DNA of 64,000 nucleotides from Pelagophyceae sp. CCMP2097 (Eukaryota; Sar; Pelagophyceae). Positions within the stretch are counted from its first letter, which is position 1; each line of letters opens with the position of its first letter. The notes beneath the pieces were generated by a model, which was not told the DNA's origin, did not search any database, and was given only the letters and a program-made list of their open reading frames with translations. Where the stretch lies: contig MU657182.1 in assembly GCA_026770575.1 (NCBI GenBank), forward strand, positions 229,034 to 293,033. The letters are read 5' to 3'. This document shows positions 1 through 11,320 of this stretch, one piece after another. The translations under genes and the position numbers were made by a program.

Positions 1-937
1 GGTAGCGCGGCTGCGGCGCGCCCATTTCGGCGTCGCTTGCAGCGGCCTCGGGAAAGAGCTTGGCCACGTCGACGGGCAAGTTCAATTCGTCGAGGAGCGC
101 GCGCACCGTCTCCGTCGACGGCCTTGCCGCCCAGGCCAGGTTGAGCGCGAGGAACGGGGCCTGGGCCTCGATGCGGTGCACGACGCGGATGCTGCGCTCG
201 CCGCAGGATTCGCACGACCGCGGGCTTTCTTCTTTGGTCTCGCGCACGGCGCGCTCCACCGCCGTCAGTCCCGCGCCATTTGCGGCGAGGACGCACGCGG
301 CGGAGACGGCGGCGACCATGGAGTCGACGTCGGAGTAGACAGCGCCGCCGCCGCCGCCGCAGAGTACGCACGCCTCGCCGACGAGCGCCCCGCGCGTCGC
401 AAACGCCGGCCGGAGCCGCGCGGCGGAGACTAAAGTCTCCAGGACCTCGACTGCGTCGGCGTAGGAAAACGCCTTCGCGAGGTCGCTGCCCGCGCTGCCG
501 CCGCCTGCGAGGATCTGCCGAAGAGTTTCGTTTTGCCTCGAGGGGCACTCCTTCGCCGCGACACCGTCCAACACAGCATTCAGCGCAGCGTCGACGTCGG
601 CCTCGCTCCGGAGCTTGAGGAGGCGTTTCGGTAAAGCGGCGACGGCGCAGGCGAGGGCTTCGAGGGAGCAGTTGTTTTGCATTGAAACGTCCGCCGCCCG
701 CCTTGCAGAAGCGCCGTGGCTCGCAGCCGCAAACGCCGCCGGCACTGCCGCTCTTTCAGCCTTTTGCTCCGGCGCCGGCGCGGCCGTGGAGACGTGCGAC
801 GCAAACTTCTTTTTTTTGCCTTTGCTTGCCTTGCCAAACAACGACGTCACCGACGGCGCCTCAGCCGGCGCCTCGACCACCGGCGCCTCGCCCGGTATCG
901 ACGGCGCGGCGACCTCGGCGGCCTGGAAGTCCGCCAT
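1..937 (-). CDS. Ubiquitin carboxyl-terminal hydrolase-like protein (partial, probably inactive type)
   Basis: An open frame runs on the minus strand from an ATG at 937-935 to the window edge with no stop (about 312 codons), so the 3' end is missing. The first 65 residues are low complexity with a basic KASKGKKKKF patch. The recognisable part is near 260-300: a CxxC zinc-binding pair (SCESCGER), a basic-hydrophobic strand (IRVVHRIEAQAPF) and LALNLAWAA, then LNLPVDVAKLF. This order resembles the finger/strand region of the plant UCH-like proteins that carry DUF627/DUF629, many of which lack a full catalytic triad. I see no catalytic Cys box in the visible part, so enzyme activity is not supported. 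The gene is divergent from the kinesin at 1057, with about 120 bp between the starts. Confidence 0.5.
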   Translation of the reverse strand, partial: MADFQAAEVAAPSIPGEAPVVEAPAEAPSVTSLFGKASKGKKKKFASHVSTAAPAPEQKAERAAVPAAFAAASHGASARRAADVSMQNNCSLEALACAVAALPKRLLKLRSEADVDAALNAVLDGVAAKECPSRQNETLRQILAGGGSAGSDLAKAFSYADAVEVLETLVSAARLRPAFATRGALVGEACVLCGGGGGAVYSDVDSMVAAVSAACVLAANGAGLTAVERAVRETKEESPRSCESCGERSIRVVHRIEAQAPFLALNLAWAARPSTETVRALLDELNLPVDVAKLFPEAAASDAEMGAPQPRY

Positions 938-1056
938 GGTCGGCGGCCCGTCTGAGAGCGCCGCGCGCTCAGGCTCGGGTATCCAAAAGTGTCGCTAATC
1001 GGGCCCGTCACGTGAACGAGCCCGTTGCCTTTCTCACGTTGGAATCTCACGTTGGC

Positions 1057-4000
1057 ATGGAGGCCGCCGTCGTCGTGTGCGCTAGGCTGCGGCCGACGAA
1101 GCGCACCGAGGGCCTGGCGGTGCACACCGCCGAGGACGGCGCCGTCGTCTTGCCGGAAGGGGTTCGCCAGGCGTTTGATTTCGCATATGGCGAGAGCGAG
1201 TCGACGGAAGCTGTCTACGCCGGCGTCGCGCAGGGCATTGTGCGACGCGCTCTGGGCGGCGAAAGCGGCGCCATCTTCGTCTATGGCCAGACTGCTTCGG
1301 GGAAGACTTATACCATGGGTGGTGACAAGGGCTCTCCGGGGCTCATGGCCCTCGCGGCTACAGACCTCCTCGACGAAATCGCGAAACAGTCGGGCAGGGA
1401 GTTCCTCCTCCGACTCTCCCTCGTCGAAGTCTACAACGAGGTGCGGTGGGGCCGCTTGCGAAGGTTCCGGCCGAAAACCGTCCTAGGCCATCCGCGATTT
1501 GCTCGTGCCGCCGCCGGCAAAGGGCAAGGAGAATGCGGCGGCGGCCGAGTCCGGCGTGAAGCTGCGCGAGGGCCGCAAGGGCGTGCCGTTCCTCGAGGGC
1601 GTCACGTCCGTGCCCGTGACGTGCATCGCCGACGTCGAGCAAGCTCTGCAGCGCGGCGCGGCGTCGAGGAACACGAAGCAGACGCGCATGAACCTGCAGT
1701 CGTCGCGGTCGCACGCGGTGCTGGAGATTTGCATCGAGTCAAAGGTCGCCGGCGACGCCTCCGGGCCTGTGCTCTCCGCTAGATTGGCGTTCGTCGACCT
1801 CGCCGGGTCGGAAAAGTCGGCGCAGCACGACGCGGCGACGACGACGCTCGCGCGCGACAACGCGCAGCGCGACGCGGCGCAGCGGCGGAATGAGGGGAAC
1901 AAAATTAACAAATCCTTATCGACGCTCGCAAACGTTGTCCAGCAGCTCGGCGACCGCGCGGCGGGCGCAAAGGCGGCGCACGTCAACTTCCGCGACTCTG
2001 CGCTGACCAACTTGCTTCGACGCGCTTTGGACACGCCGAGCGGGGCAAGGCTGGCGATCGTCTTGTGTTGCGCCGCGGCTTCGCAGTACGCGCCCGAGAC
2101 GCGCGCGACGCTGGCCTTTGGCCGCCTCGCGAAAAGAGTGGACCTCCAGCCGCGCGTCTGCGAGGTCGTGGACATGGAATCAGACCTAAGAAAGGTCCGT
2201 GTCGAGGCCCCGGGAGGGCCGTCGGAGCGTCCCGGTTAGGTCCGTTCCAGACTCCACGCCGTCCTCGGCGAGCGCGCCGCGCTCCTCGCCGCCGTCGCCT
2301 CGACGAAGGCCCTCGAGGCGACGAACGAGGCCTTGGAGGCCCGGAACGCGCGGCACGAGGCCGACATTTTCGACCTTACTCGAACAATAGACGACCTCAA
2401 CAGGAACATCATCCTCGGCGGCATCGCCGACCAGGCCCTGCCATTTGTGCAGCAGTCCGCCGAGAGCGTCGACCTCAGGGCCGCGCAAGCCGACGCCGCG
2501 CAGCTCCGGGCCAAGCTCGCCCAAAGAGACGCCGACCAAGACGCCGCGCTCGCCGACCGCGCCGCCGAGCGAGACGCCGAGAGCCTCGAGCTTCAGGCCG
2601 CGCAGGCCGACGCGGCGGCGCTCCGNNNNNNNNNNNNNNNNNNNNNNNNNNNNNNNNNNNNNNNNNNNNNNNNNNNNNNNNNNNNNNNNNNNNNNNNNNN
2701 NNNNNNNNNNNNNNNNNNNNNNNNNNNNNNNNNNNNNNNNNNNNNNNNNNNNNNNNNNNNNNNNNNNNNNNNNNNNNNNNNNNNNNNNNNNNNNNNNNNN
2801 NNNNNNNNNNNNNNNNNNNNNNNNNNNNNNNNNNNNNNNNNNNNNNNNNNNNNNNNNNNNNNNNNNNNNNNNNNNNNNNNNNNNNNNNNNNNNNNNNNNN
2901 NNNNNNNNNNNNNNNNNNNNNNNNNNNNNNNNNNNNNNNNNNNNNNNNNNNNNNNNNNNNNNNNNNNNNNNNNNNNNNNNNNNNNNNNNNNNNNNNNNNN
3001 NNNNNNNNNNNNNNNNNNNNNNNNNNNNNNNNNNNNNNNNNNNNNNNNNNNNNNNNNNNNNNNNNNNNNNNNNNNNNNNNGCGCAGGCCGACGCGGCGGC
3101 GCTCCGTGAACAGCTTGACGAGCGAGGCGCCGAGGGCCTCGTGCTTCAGGCAGCGCAGGCCGACGCGGCGGCGCTTCGTGAAAAGTTGGCCGAGCGAGAC
3201 GCCGAGCAAGCTGCCGCGCTCGGAGAGCGTGCCGCCGCGCTCGGCGAGCGCGACGCCGAGGCCCTCGCGCTCCAAGCCGCGCAGGCCGACGCGACCGCGC
3301 TCCGCGCACGCCTGGCCGAGCGCGACGGCGAGGCCCTCGAGCTCCAGACCGCACAGGTCGACGCCACCGCGCTCCGCGCACGCCTGGCCGAGCGAGACGC
3401 CGCACTCAGGGATGCCGCCGCGCTCGACGAGCGAGACGCCGAGGGCCTTGCGCTCCAAGCCGACGTGGCGGCGCTTCGCGAAAAGCTGGCCGCGCGAGAC
3501 GCCGAGGCCCTCGAGCTCCAAGCCGCGCAGGCCGACGCCACCGCGCTCCGCGCACGCCTGGCCGAGCGCGACGACGAGAGCCTCGACATTTGCGTCGCGC
3601 AGGCCGATGCTACCGCGCTTCGCGCGAGCCTCGCTGAGCGCGACGCCGAGCGAGACGCCGCGTTCGCCGAGCGTGCATCCGCGCTCGCCGGGCGAGATGC
3701 TGCGCTTAGCGAGCGCGACGCCTCGATCCTCGAGCTCCGCACCGCGCAGGCCGACGCGGCGGCGCTCCAAACGAGCCTCGCCGAGCACCTCGCCGAACTA
3801 GACGCCGAGCGCAACGCCGAGCGTGCCGCCGCGCTCGGCGAGCGCGACGCTGCGCTTGGCGAGCGCGATGCCTCAAGCCTCGAGCTTCAAGCCGCGCAAG
3901 CCGACGCCGCCGAACTCCGCGCACGCCTGGCCGAGCGAGACGCCGAGCGCGGCGCGGCGCTCGCCGAGCACGACGCAGCTCTCGCCGAGCGCGACGCGGC

Positions 4001-4823
4001 GACGGCGCGGCTCGAGGCGCTCGACGCTCGACGCGGGCGCTCGCCTCGGGCCTTGGCGCCCCCGACGACGCCGCCACCGCCGTCGTCTCCGGAGCTGGCG
4101 TCGCCGCGGGAGCCGCTTTCGCCGCCGCCGCCAGTCTCGGAGCTGGCGTCGCCGCGGGAGCCGCTTTCGCCGCCGCCGCCATCGGACCTGCCGTATTCGC
4201 CGAGATCACCGGCCGCGGGGCCGCCGCCGCCGCTGGAAGAATATTGCATGCCGTCGCCGGCCTCGGCGCCGCCAGCTTCAGAGCTGCCGTCGTCGCCGCC
4301 GTCACCGGCCTCGGAGCTGCCGCCGCCGCCGCCGTCGCCGGCCTCGGAGCCGTCAGCCTCGGACCTTTCGTCGTCGCCGAGATCATCCGGGCCAGCCGCG
4401 GGGCCGCCGCCGCCGCTGCCGTCGCCGGGCTCGGCGCCGCCGGCTTCAGCGGAGCCGCCGCCGCCGGCCTCTGCAGCGCCGCCGGACTCGACGCCGTCGG
4501 CCTCTGCGGCGCCGGCCGCCGCCGCGGGCCCGCAACCTGCGTCGTCCGGCCCGGCCGCGCGTGCCCCCGGCGCTTCGAAGCCTTGGCTCGCGGAGCCGCC
4601 GCCGCCGGGGGCGATGGTGTCAGCGGATTGGTACGCCCGGCAAGCGGCTTACAACAACCAGTACAAAGACGTCGACGGCTCCCGCGCCGAGGCCCGCGCT
4701 GAAGTTGCCCACGACTTCGCCCTCCGCAAGCAACTCGCCGACATGTGCCGCGGCATGCAGGCCAAGCGAGCGCAGCAGCGCGCGCGGCGCCGCGGGCCCG
4801 AAGATGCCGCCGGACCGGGCTAA
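1057..4823 (+). CDS. Kinesin motor protein with long repetitive coiled-coil stalk
   Basis: Microtubule motor with an N-terminal head. Exon 1 (1057-1440) starts MEAAVVVCARLRP and carries the P-loop GQTASGKTYTM. The 46-nt intron 1441-1486 joins VYNE to AIRDLL, the expected motor strand. Exon 2 (1487-2194) has switch I NLQSSRSH, switch II DLAGSEK and GNKINKSLSTLANV. A 45-nt intron (2195-2239) leads to a coiled-coil stalk built of AAQADAxALRxxLAERDAE-type repeats, a proline/serine-rich stretch (about 4060-4610) and a short basic tail. The motor at the very N-terminus, starting almost directly with the first beta strand, is like kinesin-7 (CENP-E type), but subfamily is uncertain. The assembly gap lies inside the stalk, and the frame differs on its two sides, so gap length or a hidden intron is unresolved. 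Confidence 0.9.
2626..3080. other. Assembly gap (455 N)
   Basis: A run of N interrupts the kinesin stalk inside its repeat array. Repeats of this kind often collapse in assembly, so true length is unknown. The coding frame before and after the gap does not agree if the gap is taken at face value. Confidence 0.99.
3081..4030 (+). repeat. In-frame tandem repeats coding the kinesin stalk
   Basis: Degenerate units of about 60-90 nt encode variations of LQAAQADAxALRARLAERDAE. They keep heptad-like hydrophobic spacing and an Ala/Asp/Glu/Arg composition, as in a coiled coil. The same units lie before the gap (about 2470-2625), so the gap falls inside one array. High GC and periodicity produce long spurious frames on both strands here. 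Confidence 0.85.
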
Positions 4824-4986
4824 AGCCGGGCCCATCAACTCACAGCAAAACGACTAAGGGAAGCTTCTTCTATGCACTCCAAGAGGCTTTGCTTTGGACA
4901 AACGCTGTCGAAAGCAATCTTCGCAACCCTCAAGCCGCGTGCCGAGGATGTCCCCGACCCTTGTCCGCGCAGGGTTGCACCTCGAC

Positions 4987-5018
4987 TTGCTTGCTTAATA
5001 TCCACCCTGGGTGGGGCT
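4987..5018 (+). repeat. Dispersed short motif, copy 1
   Basis: A TTGCTTGCTTAA box is followed by the palindromic core CCACCCTGGGTGG and GGGCTG. The same arrangement recurs at 21655-21685, inverted at 44364-44396, and in degenerate form at 56489-56517. It lies in the 398-bp spacer between the kinesin stop and the amidase start; I see nothing else in that spacer. Confidence 0.7.
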
Positions 5019-5221
5019 GGCCCAGGCGGGAATAACCGTCGACTTCAATTCTGAAAAGCCCCAAAAGTTCTTCCGGCTCGGATTTGCAAAACAATCGCGG
5101 TTTGCATCTCCACGAATTCCGTTGTGGACGTTTTCCTGGCAACTGGCTGGAAATTCAGACTTTTCGCGTACGCACGACGAGAAAAAAAGCCAAAGCAGCA
5201 AAGTCAAGACACCTTAAGACG

Positions 5222-7022
5222 ATGCGGTCGTCCTTGACGGCGCTGGCTCTGGCGGGCGCGGCGGCGCAAAAGCACATCGCGCTGTCCAACGAGACGGTGC
5301 ACTGGGGCTACTTTTCAAAACTCCTGTCGCCCGTGGTGACCATCAAGTCCGGTGAGACGGTAATCGTCGAGATGGCGACGCACCACGCCTGCGACGACTG
5401 GGACAAGATGATCAAGGGCGACGCGGGCATGGAGTCCATCTACAAGTGGAACGAAAAAGTGAAGAGGGAGGCCTTCCGCGGCGCCACGGGCACGGGCGAC
5501 GGCGTGAGTCGCCGCTTCCTCACGGAAATGCTTCAAAGCTCTCGGTAGGTGCACGTCCTGACGGGCCCGATCTTCGTGGCCGGCGCCGAACCCGGAGACG
5601 TGTTGAAGGTCGAGATCGTCGACCTGGCGCCTCGGCCGAACCCGATGGGGCAGACGTTTGGGTCCAACGCCAACGCCTGGTGGGGGTACCAGGCGCGCGT
5701 GCCCAACGCCGACGGAACGGGGTACACCTCCGGCTCCAAGACGATGACGCCCGGGTCCAGCGACGAGGTCAACACCATCTACGAGCTCGTCAAGTCAAAG
5801 ACCGTGAGCAGTCATCGGCTGAGTCGTCGACTTTTGAGGAATCTTTTTGACCCTCGGCCTTTGTAGGACGGTAACTTCTACGCGACCCCGTCGTACGCCT
5901 TCCAGTGGCCGACACTGACGGACCCGGACGGCGTCACGCGCGACTATATTGACTATCCCGGGACGTGCGTCCCGCACGACGCGCACGGCACCACCAAGAT
6001 TTCTGGAGACGTGGAGAAGATGGGCTGGACCAAACCCGCCGACATCGTGTACAACGACGACGTCTTTCCTGCGGCGATCCCCGTCAACCTCCACGTCGGC
6101 TGCATGGGCCTCGCACCGGCATCCCACTCCGCCGTCGACTCCATCCCGCCCATGAAGACGGGCGGCAACCTCGACAACAAGCGCATTGGGGTGGGGACGA
6201 CCATGTGAGTATTCCACACGTTGGAGATGTGGCAAAGGTCTGCTGTTTCAGGTACTACCCCGTGGAGGTCGCTGGCGCACTGCTGAGCATGGGAGACGCC
6301 CACCTCGCCCAGGGCGACTCGGAGCTGGACGGCACGGGCATCGAGACTTCGATCACAGGCGAGTTCAAGATAACTCTGGTGAAGAAGAAGGACTTGGACG
6401 CCTGGCAGGTGCGTCTCCCGTTTGGCCCTTTCATCTTCGGACGTTTGCCATCGAGGCCGGTAGGTGGACTTGGACTTCCCCATGGGCGAGACTGACTCGC
6501 ACTGGATCGTGCACTCGTTCACGGAGATTGACTCTTTAAAAACGTATTTCGACAACCCGACGTATCCATCAAAGGACAGGAGCGGAAACGGCGCAGTGCC
6601 CAGCTCGAGGCGCAAGCGCCGGCGGTTGCGCTGCCCGTCCCCGTTCGAGCCGGCCTCGCCGTGGTGGCGCGGGTGCCGCGGGGGAGACGACATTCTCTGG
6701 CTCGAGTCGGGGCCGTGTCGCTAAAGCGGTTTAAGCTTTATGACCGAAAGGAATTTTACAGAAGGCGTTAAGCTTTATTTCCGTAACAAGAAGCTTTTTA
6801 TAAATGATTTTCCCGCGGTTCCACAACCCGATGGATATCTTCGGCGCCTCTTCGATTGACAAGGCCATGGTCCACACGTTCGCTCAAACTAGAAAGTTCT
6901 TGATGGCGAATTATGGCGTCACGGACGACGAGGCCACCACTTACATCACGCAGGGCGTCGACTTTGGGATCACGCAAGTCGTCGACGGCAACTTTGGCGT
7001 CCACGCGCTGGTGACGCCATAA
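5222..7022 (+). CDS. Acetamidase/formamidase family protein, copy 1 (interrupted)
   Basis: FmdA/AmdA-family hydrolase, expected to release ammonia from formamide or short amides. The start MRSSLTALALAGAAA looks like a secretory signal. Exons: 5222-5503, 5549-5803, 5867-6204, 6252-6408 and 6464 onward, with introns of 45, 63, 47 and 55 nt that all keep frame. Family blocks include VEMATHHACDDWDKM, FGSNANAWWGYQARV, MGWTKPADIVYNDD and NLHVGCMGLAP. After TYFDNP the frame enters a 271-bp insert with a stop at 6722-6724. The rest of the domain (MDIFGASS to GNFGVHALVTP) resumes at 6827-7022 in a frame that only excision of the insert would restore. No GT/GC-AG pair does this, so the copy is probably broken. 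The coding match to copy 2 is strong. Confidence 0.85.
6561..6831. mobile_element. 271-bp insertion flanked by a 13-bp direct repeat
   Basis: The sequence TTC(G/C)ACAACCCGA occurs at 6548-6560 and again at 6819-6831, matching at 12 of 13 positions. Removing one repeat plus the intervening DNA (271 bp) rejoins the amidase frame and aligns with copy 2, which lacks the insert at 8300-8350. Inside, a TTAAGCTTTAT box occurs twice (about 6732 and 6769). I found no terminal inverted repeat and no coding content. It could be a small non-autonomous element or a non-canonical intron. Confidence 0.55.
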
Positions 7023-7047
7023 TTCGCCAAAAGACGTCTTCGAGAAT

Positions 7048-8646
7048 CCTCTCAAGGAGACCACGCCCGTGACGGCCGTGGACCTCGGCACGGCCGACAT
7101 CGCGCTATCCAACGAGTGCACTGGTGCGTCTTCTTGCCAGTGTGGTGTTTGCCTTTCTATCCGCGCGTCTAGGGGCTACTTTTCCAAGAACGTCGAGCCC
7201 GTGCTGATCGTCTCCTCCGGCGTCGAGGTCGTCGTCGAGATGGCGACGCACCACGCCTGCGACGACTGGGACAAGATGATCAAGGGCGATGAAGGCATGG
7301 AGTCCATCTTCCACTGGGACGCAAAGGAGAAGCGAGAGGCCTTCCGCGGCGCGACGGGCAACGGCGACGGCGTAAGTTTGCGAGCCGCAGGCTCCACCGA
7401 ACCATGCAATTCTTTAGGTCCACGTGCTCACGGGCCCCATCTTCGTCGAGGAGGCCGAGCCGGGCGACCTCTTGAAGGTGACTATTTTGGACCTGCAGCC
7501 GCGCATCAACGCCGAGGGCCGCGCGTTCGGGTCAAACGCAAATGCGTGGTGGGGCTACCAGGCCAGGATGCCGCAGGCCGACGGGTCCTTTTTTGAAGCC
7601 GGCGACCATTCGGGCACGCCGGGCTTCGACGAGGAGACGGTGACGATTTACGAGCTGGTCACCGACGCCGGCAACGGCATGTCCTACGCCGTCCCATCTT
7701 ACGCCTTCAAGTGGCCGACGCTGACGGACCCGGACGGCACGCAACGCAATTACATCAAGTACCCTGGGACCTGCGTGCCCCACGACTCGCGCGACGGCAC
7801 TTTGGTCTCGAAGGACGTCGAAGAAATGGGCTGGACCAAGGAGGAGGACGTGGTGTACTTTGACGACAGTGCCTTTCCCTTTGGTGCTCTGTACCGCACG
7901 CCCCCCGCAGCCCTTTTGTCGTAGTGTACCCCGCCAAGATCCCGATCAAATTCCACGTCGGCTGCATGGGTCTGCCGCCGGCGTCGCACGACGCGGTGGA
8001 CTCGATCCCGCCCATGGTGACCGGTGGCAACTTGGACAACCGCAAAATCGGCGTCGGGACTTCCATGTACTACCCCGTGGAAGTCGCCGGTGCTCTACTG
8101 AGCATGGGCGACGCGCACACTGCCCAAGGCGACTCTGAATTGGACGGCACTGCGATCGAAACGTCGTTGACGGGCAAGTTCAAAATCGAACTCATCAAGG
8201 CAAAAGACTTTAACGCCTGGCAGTCCGAGATCAACTTCCCCCTCGGCGAGACGGACGAGGAGTACCTGATCCACGCCTTTACTGAACGAGATTATCTGGA
8301 GACGTACTTTGAGAACCCGTCGATGATCTTCTCGGCAAGTACGCCAATCGACAAGGCCATGAAAAACGCCTTCATCCAGACCAGGCGGTTTTTGATGGCC
8401 GCCTACGAGCTCTCCGACGCCGAGGCGACGACGATCATCACGACGGGCGTCGACTTTGCCGTGACGCAAGTCGTCGACGGCAACTTTGGCGTCCACGCTG
8501 TTGTCCCCAAGTCGCTTTTCAAGATGCACGCCTTCGTCTCCCTCGACTGCCCCGCGGCCTGCGTCAAGGGCAAGAGCCGCCGCAGCCGCAACTTGAAGTT
8601 TGGGTTCATGATGCACACGGCCTGCTCCATGTGCTACGAGGCCTAG
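7048..8646 (+). CDS. Acetamidase/formamidase family protein, copy 2
   Basis: Second tandem copy, same family and block order as copy 1 (VVVEMATHHACDDWDKM, FGSNANAWWGYQARM, MGWTKEEDVVYFDD, KFHVGCMGLPP, VVDGNFGVHAVVP). Introns are seen at 7372-7417 and 7884-7924. There is no intron where copy 1 has those at 6205-6251 and 6409-6463, so the copies have gained or lost introns since duplication. A C-terminal Cys-rich tail (DCPAACVKGKSRR... CSMCYEA) is absent from copy 1. No ATG precedes GYFSKNVEP in frame. One possibility is that copies 1 and 2 form one transcript, because a 38-nt intron (about 7010-7047) would join VHAL to NPLKETTPVTAV in frame. Around 7118-7175, splicing of a 57-nt intron or read-through both keep frame. 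Confidence 0.85.
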
Positions 8647-8831
8647 GCCACCACGTACCGCGCCGGAACCACGTACCTCCACGCGCCCAGAGGCTGGCAC
8701 CGCACCACAGACGCGATCGGCATGTCCATCTTCCTCATCCAAAGGCCCGGCACCGCGCCACATACGCGCCCGACCCGCGGCCTTTTTGTACACATACCCT
8801 TCCGGGCGACGGGCCTCCTTCTCCCATACAT

Positions 8832-10922
8832 TTACAGAACGGCCCCTCTTTCAAAGGCTTGGAGGTACTCCGTACGCCTCGTGGAAGAGGTGAGGACGTC
8901 AAACGCCTGAGGAAGCCAGTTGGGCGCGCGTCCCTCGTCTCGCGTCCCTCGTCTCCAGAAGGACCGCACCTCTTTTGCGTCTCTGAAGCGCTTGGTGGAC
9001 GCTTCGACGCCTCCCGGGCTCCGCTTGCTCGTCTTGTCCGGGTGGTGCTCGAGCGCCACTTTGCGAAAGGCCTTTTTAGCTGCCGACGTTGTAAAAGTGG
9101 AAATGTCGAGGTCGAGCACCTCGAGCCTGCCAAAGGCCAGTCTTGATCCCCCAGCCTCGCGCTGCCGCTCCGACCAAAACTGTGACGGTTCGGGTTTTCA
9201 GACTTTGCGACGCGGCGCCGAGCAGCCGCGGATTCCGTCTTTTCGGCTGCGCGGGCGGCGGCCTCGGCTGCGCAGGCGGCGCCCTCGGCTGCGCGGGCCT
9301 CGGCCGCGCGGGCGGTGGCGCCTTTGCAAGGAGCGCCTGCGCCTCAGCCCGCGCCTCTGCGCCGATAGCGGCGTCGGCGCCGCCGCGCCGCGCCGCGTGC
9401 ACGACCGCCGCAAAGTCGCTCATCGCTTCAACGCCCCTGCCCAGCCAGGCGAACCTGCGCGTTTCGCCTCTTCGCGCGTGCGGCTCGCGGAAAAGGACCG
9501 CCCAATTCAGGCGCACGCTTTGCCGCGGCGGAGCTTGGCTTTCAGGTTCTCGTCGTCAAACTCCAACGCCCGCCTACGACAGGGCGGTATCGACCGACGC
9601 GCCTCTCACGGCCTCGATTGCGGCGTCGGTCCATCTGCTAACGCTCAATACGCCCTGCTGCCGCTCACGGCGCGGTATTGCCGTGGCGGTTTTCACACTT
9701 TGGACGCGGCGGCGCGCTCTGCGGCGGATCGAGCGCGATTCGCCATCTCGACGGCGCCCCACGCGCCCGCGGCCGCGTGCGCCGCCGCCACTACAATGCG
9801 ACAGTCGCGCGGCCCGAGGCAGAAGAGTCCCGCCCGCCGACATCAAGGACCCGCCGCCGGAAACGCACTGAGCCAGGCGCCCGCGGCGTTTGCGAACTCG
9901 CAGCCCACGTCCCGCAGCGTCACGTCCGAGCGAATCCCGCCCTGTGTCAGTAGTTGCTCGGCGTGCTGCTCGAAGCGCTTGCCAGCGCCGGCGTAGTCGC
10001 CGGCCGCGTAGATGCGCCGAGTCTCGGCCTTGTGCGCTTCCCGCGCCGCCGCAAACGCGTCCGGTTGCGTCGGAACGGGCGGCGCGCGGTTCAGCGGCCG
10101 CGGCGGCGCGGCGCGCGTGGGCGGCGGCGGCGGGCCCGGCGCGAACGGGGCGCCGTGGAATTGAGGCCGCCACGACTGCGTCGCCGCGAGAGGAGGCCGT
10201 GCGGGCGCGCGCTGCCGGGGCGCCTCGCCCGCCAGCCCCGCGCCGTCCGTGGACCGGCGCCGCCGCTTCTCCGGCCGCGGCGTTGCGCCGGATGCGGCGT
10301 CCGGCGGCGCGGGGCCGCGGGCCGGCGGCGGGGCCCAGTCGCTCGCCTTTTTGAACGCATTCTCCGCTCGCTGCGAGGCTTCCGACCGCGTCGCGGGCCG
10401 CACCGCACGCACAGGCCGCCGCGCAGCGCCGGCGCCGGACGGCGCCGCTTGAGTCGCGCCGTCGCTTGATCGGCGCCGCTTCTCCGCTTTTGGCGCTTCT
10501 TCCGCTCTGGTGGCGCCTTCCGGCGGCGCCCGCGCGCTCGCCGAGGGCGCGCCGGCGCGCTGCGAGGCGGCGGACGGCCCTGCGGCCGTCGTCGGCCGAG
10601 GCGCGGTCCATTTTGTGCTCGGCCGCGGCGTGCGGGGCGCCGGCGCCGTTTGTGCGTCTGCCGGGCCGGTTGACCTCCGCGGCCGCTTCCCCGGCCGGTC
10701 CGCGCCGGCGGCGACGTCGGCGCCGGCCGTGGCGTCGGCGCCAGGGGCGGTGTCTGCACCAGGGGCGGCGGCATCGGAAGCCCGCGACCGCTTCTCCGGC
10801 GGCCGCGCCTCCGCGACCCGCCCCGGCGACGCAAACGCGCGGCGCCGGAACACCTTGCCGGTGCTCAGATTCACGCCGTCGGGCCGCAGCGCGGGCCGCT
10901 GCAACGAGCGCATACGCGGCAT
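8832..10922 (-). CDS. TPR- and J-domain co-chaperone
   Basis: Multi-exon minus-strand gene from an ATG at 10922 (MPRMRS) to a stop at 8832-8834. The N-terminal third is a basic, Ala/Pro-rich low-complexity region. TPR-like helices follow (AHKAETRRIYAAGDYAGAGK; RWTDAAIEAVRGA; LKAKLRRGKAFAWLGR), then a C-terminal J domain with helix II AFRKVALEHHPDK, including the HPD loop, and AFDVLTSSTRRTEYL. Introns with good frame support: 9791-9868 (donor GTGCGT), 9658-9698, 9455-9516 and 8907-8969. The join near 9570 (after VDTALS) and the one near 9190 are unresolved. TPR-plus-J architecture is that of Hsp70 co-chaperones such as DNAJC7 or DNAJC3; which of these it corresponds to is not clear. Confidence 0.68.
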
Positions 10923-11320
10923 GGCGCTCGAGCGTCGCTTTTTTTCCTCAAGAAATCCTTGAGTCGAAAAGTTTCCGATATTTCTCCGTTTTGCAAAGTA
11001 CACACCAAACGTACATAAATTCCTCTGTGCGACGTGTGTTGCGCAATCGACCCGACGCGCCGACGGAGCCACTCGGACCTCTGAGGACCGCGAGGCCGCG
11101 GAGACTGAAGAGGGTGCGGAGACTTCAGAGGGCGCAGAGCCTTTTCGAAGAGCCGAATGAATGGCACTTAAAACTCAGGACTCGACGTCCAATCTCGACG
11201 AGTCAAACCCTCATGCCTCGGGGACGCTAGGCCGCTCGTTCGAAAAGGCGGATGTGCCCCGCGGCTGCGGTGCACGCACGTCGCACTAAAAATTTGCCGC
11301 CGCCGTGCGCGCCTCTACGT
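10923..11320. other. Intergenic spacer
   Basis: Upstream of the TPR-J gene and downstream of the phosphate symporter. It includes a lower-GC stretch around 10960-11030. I see no gene or clear motif. Confidence 0.5.

Noticed and set aside
2475..3788. Long minus-strand frame opposite the kinesin stalk
   Set aside because: It is the shadow of the GC-rich coding repeats; composition is Arg/Ala-rich with no motif, and the plus strand has a clear motor protein.
6804..7022. A separate small gene starting at the ATG at 6804
   Set aside because: The protein is the C-terminal part of the amidase domain; the ATG lies inside the 271-bp insert.
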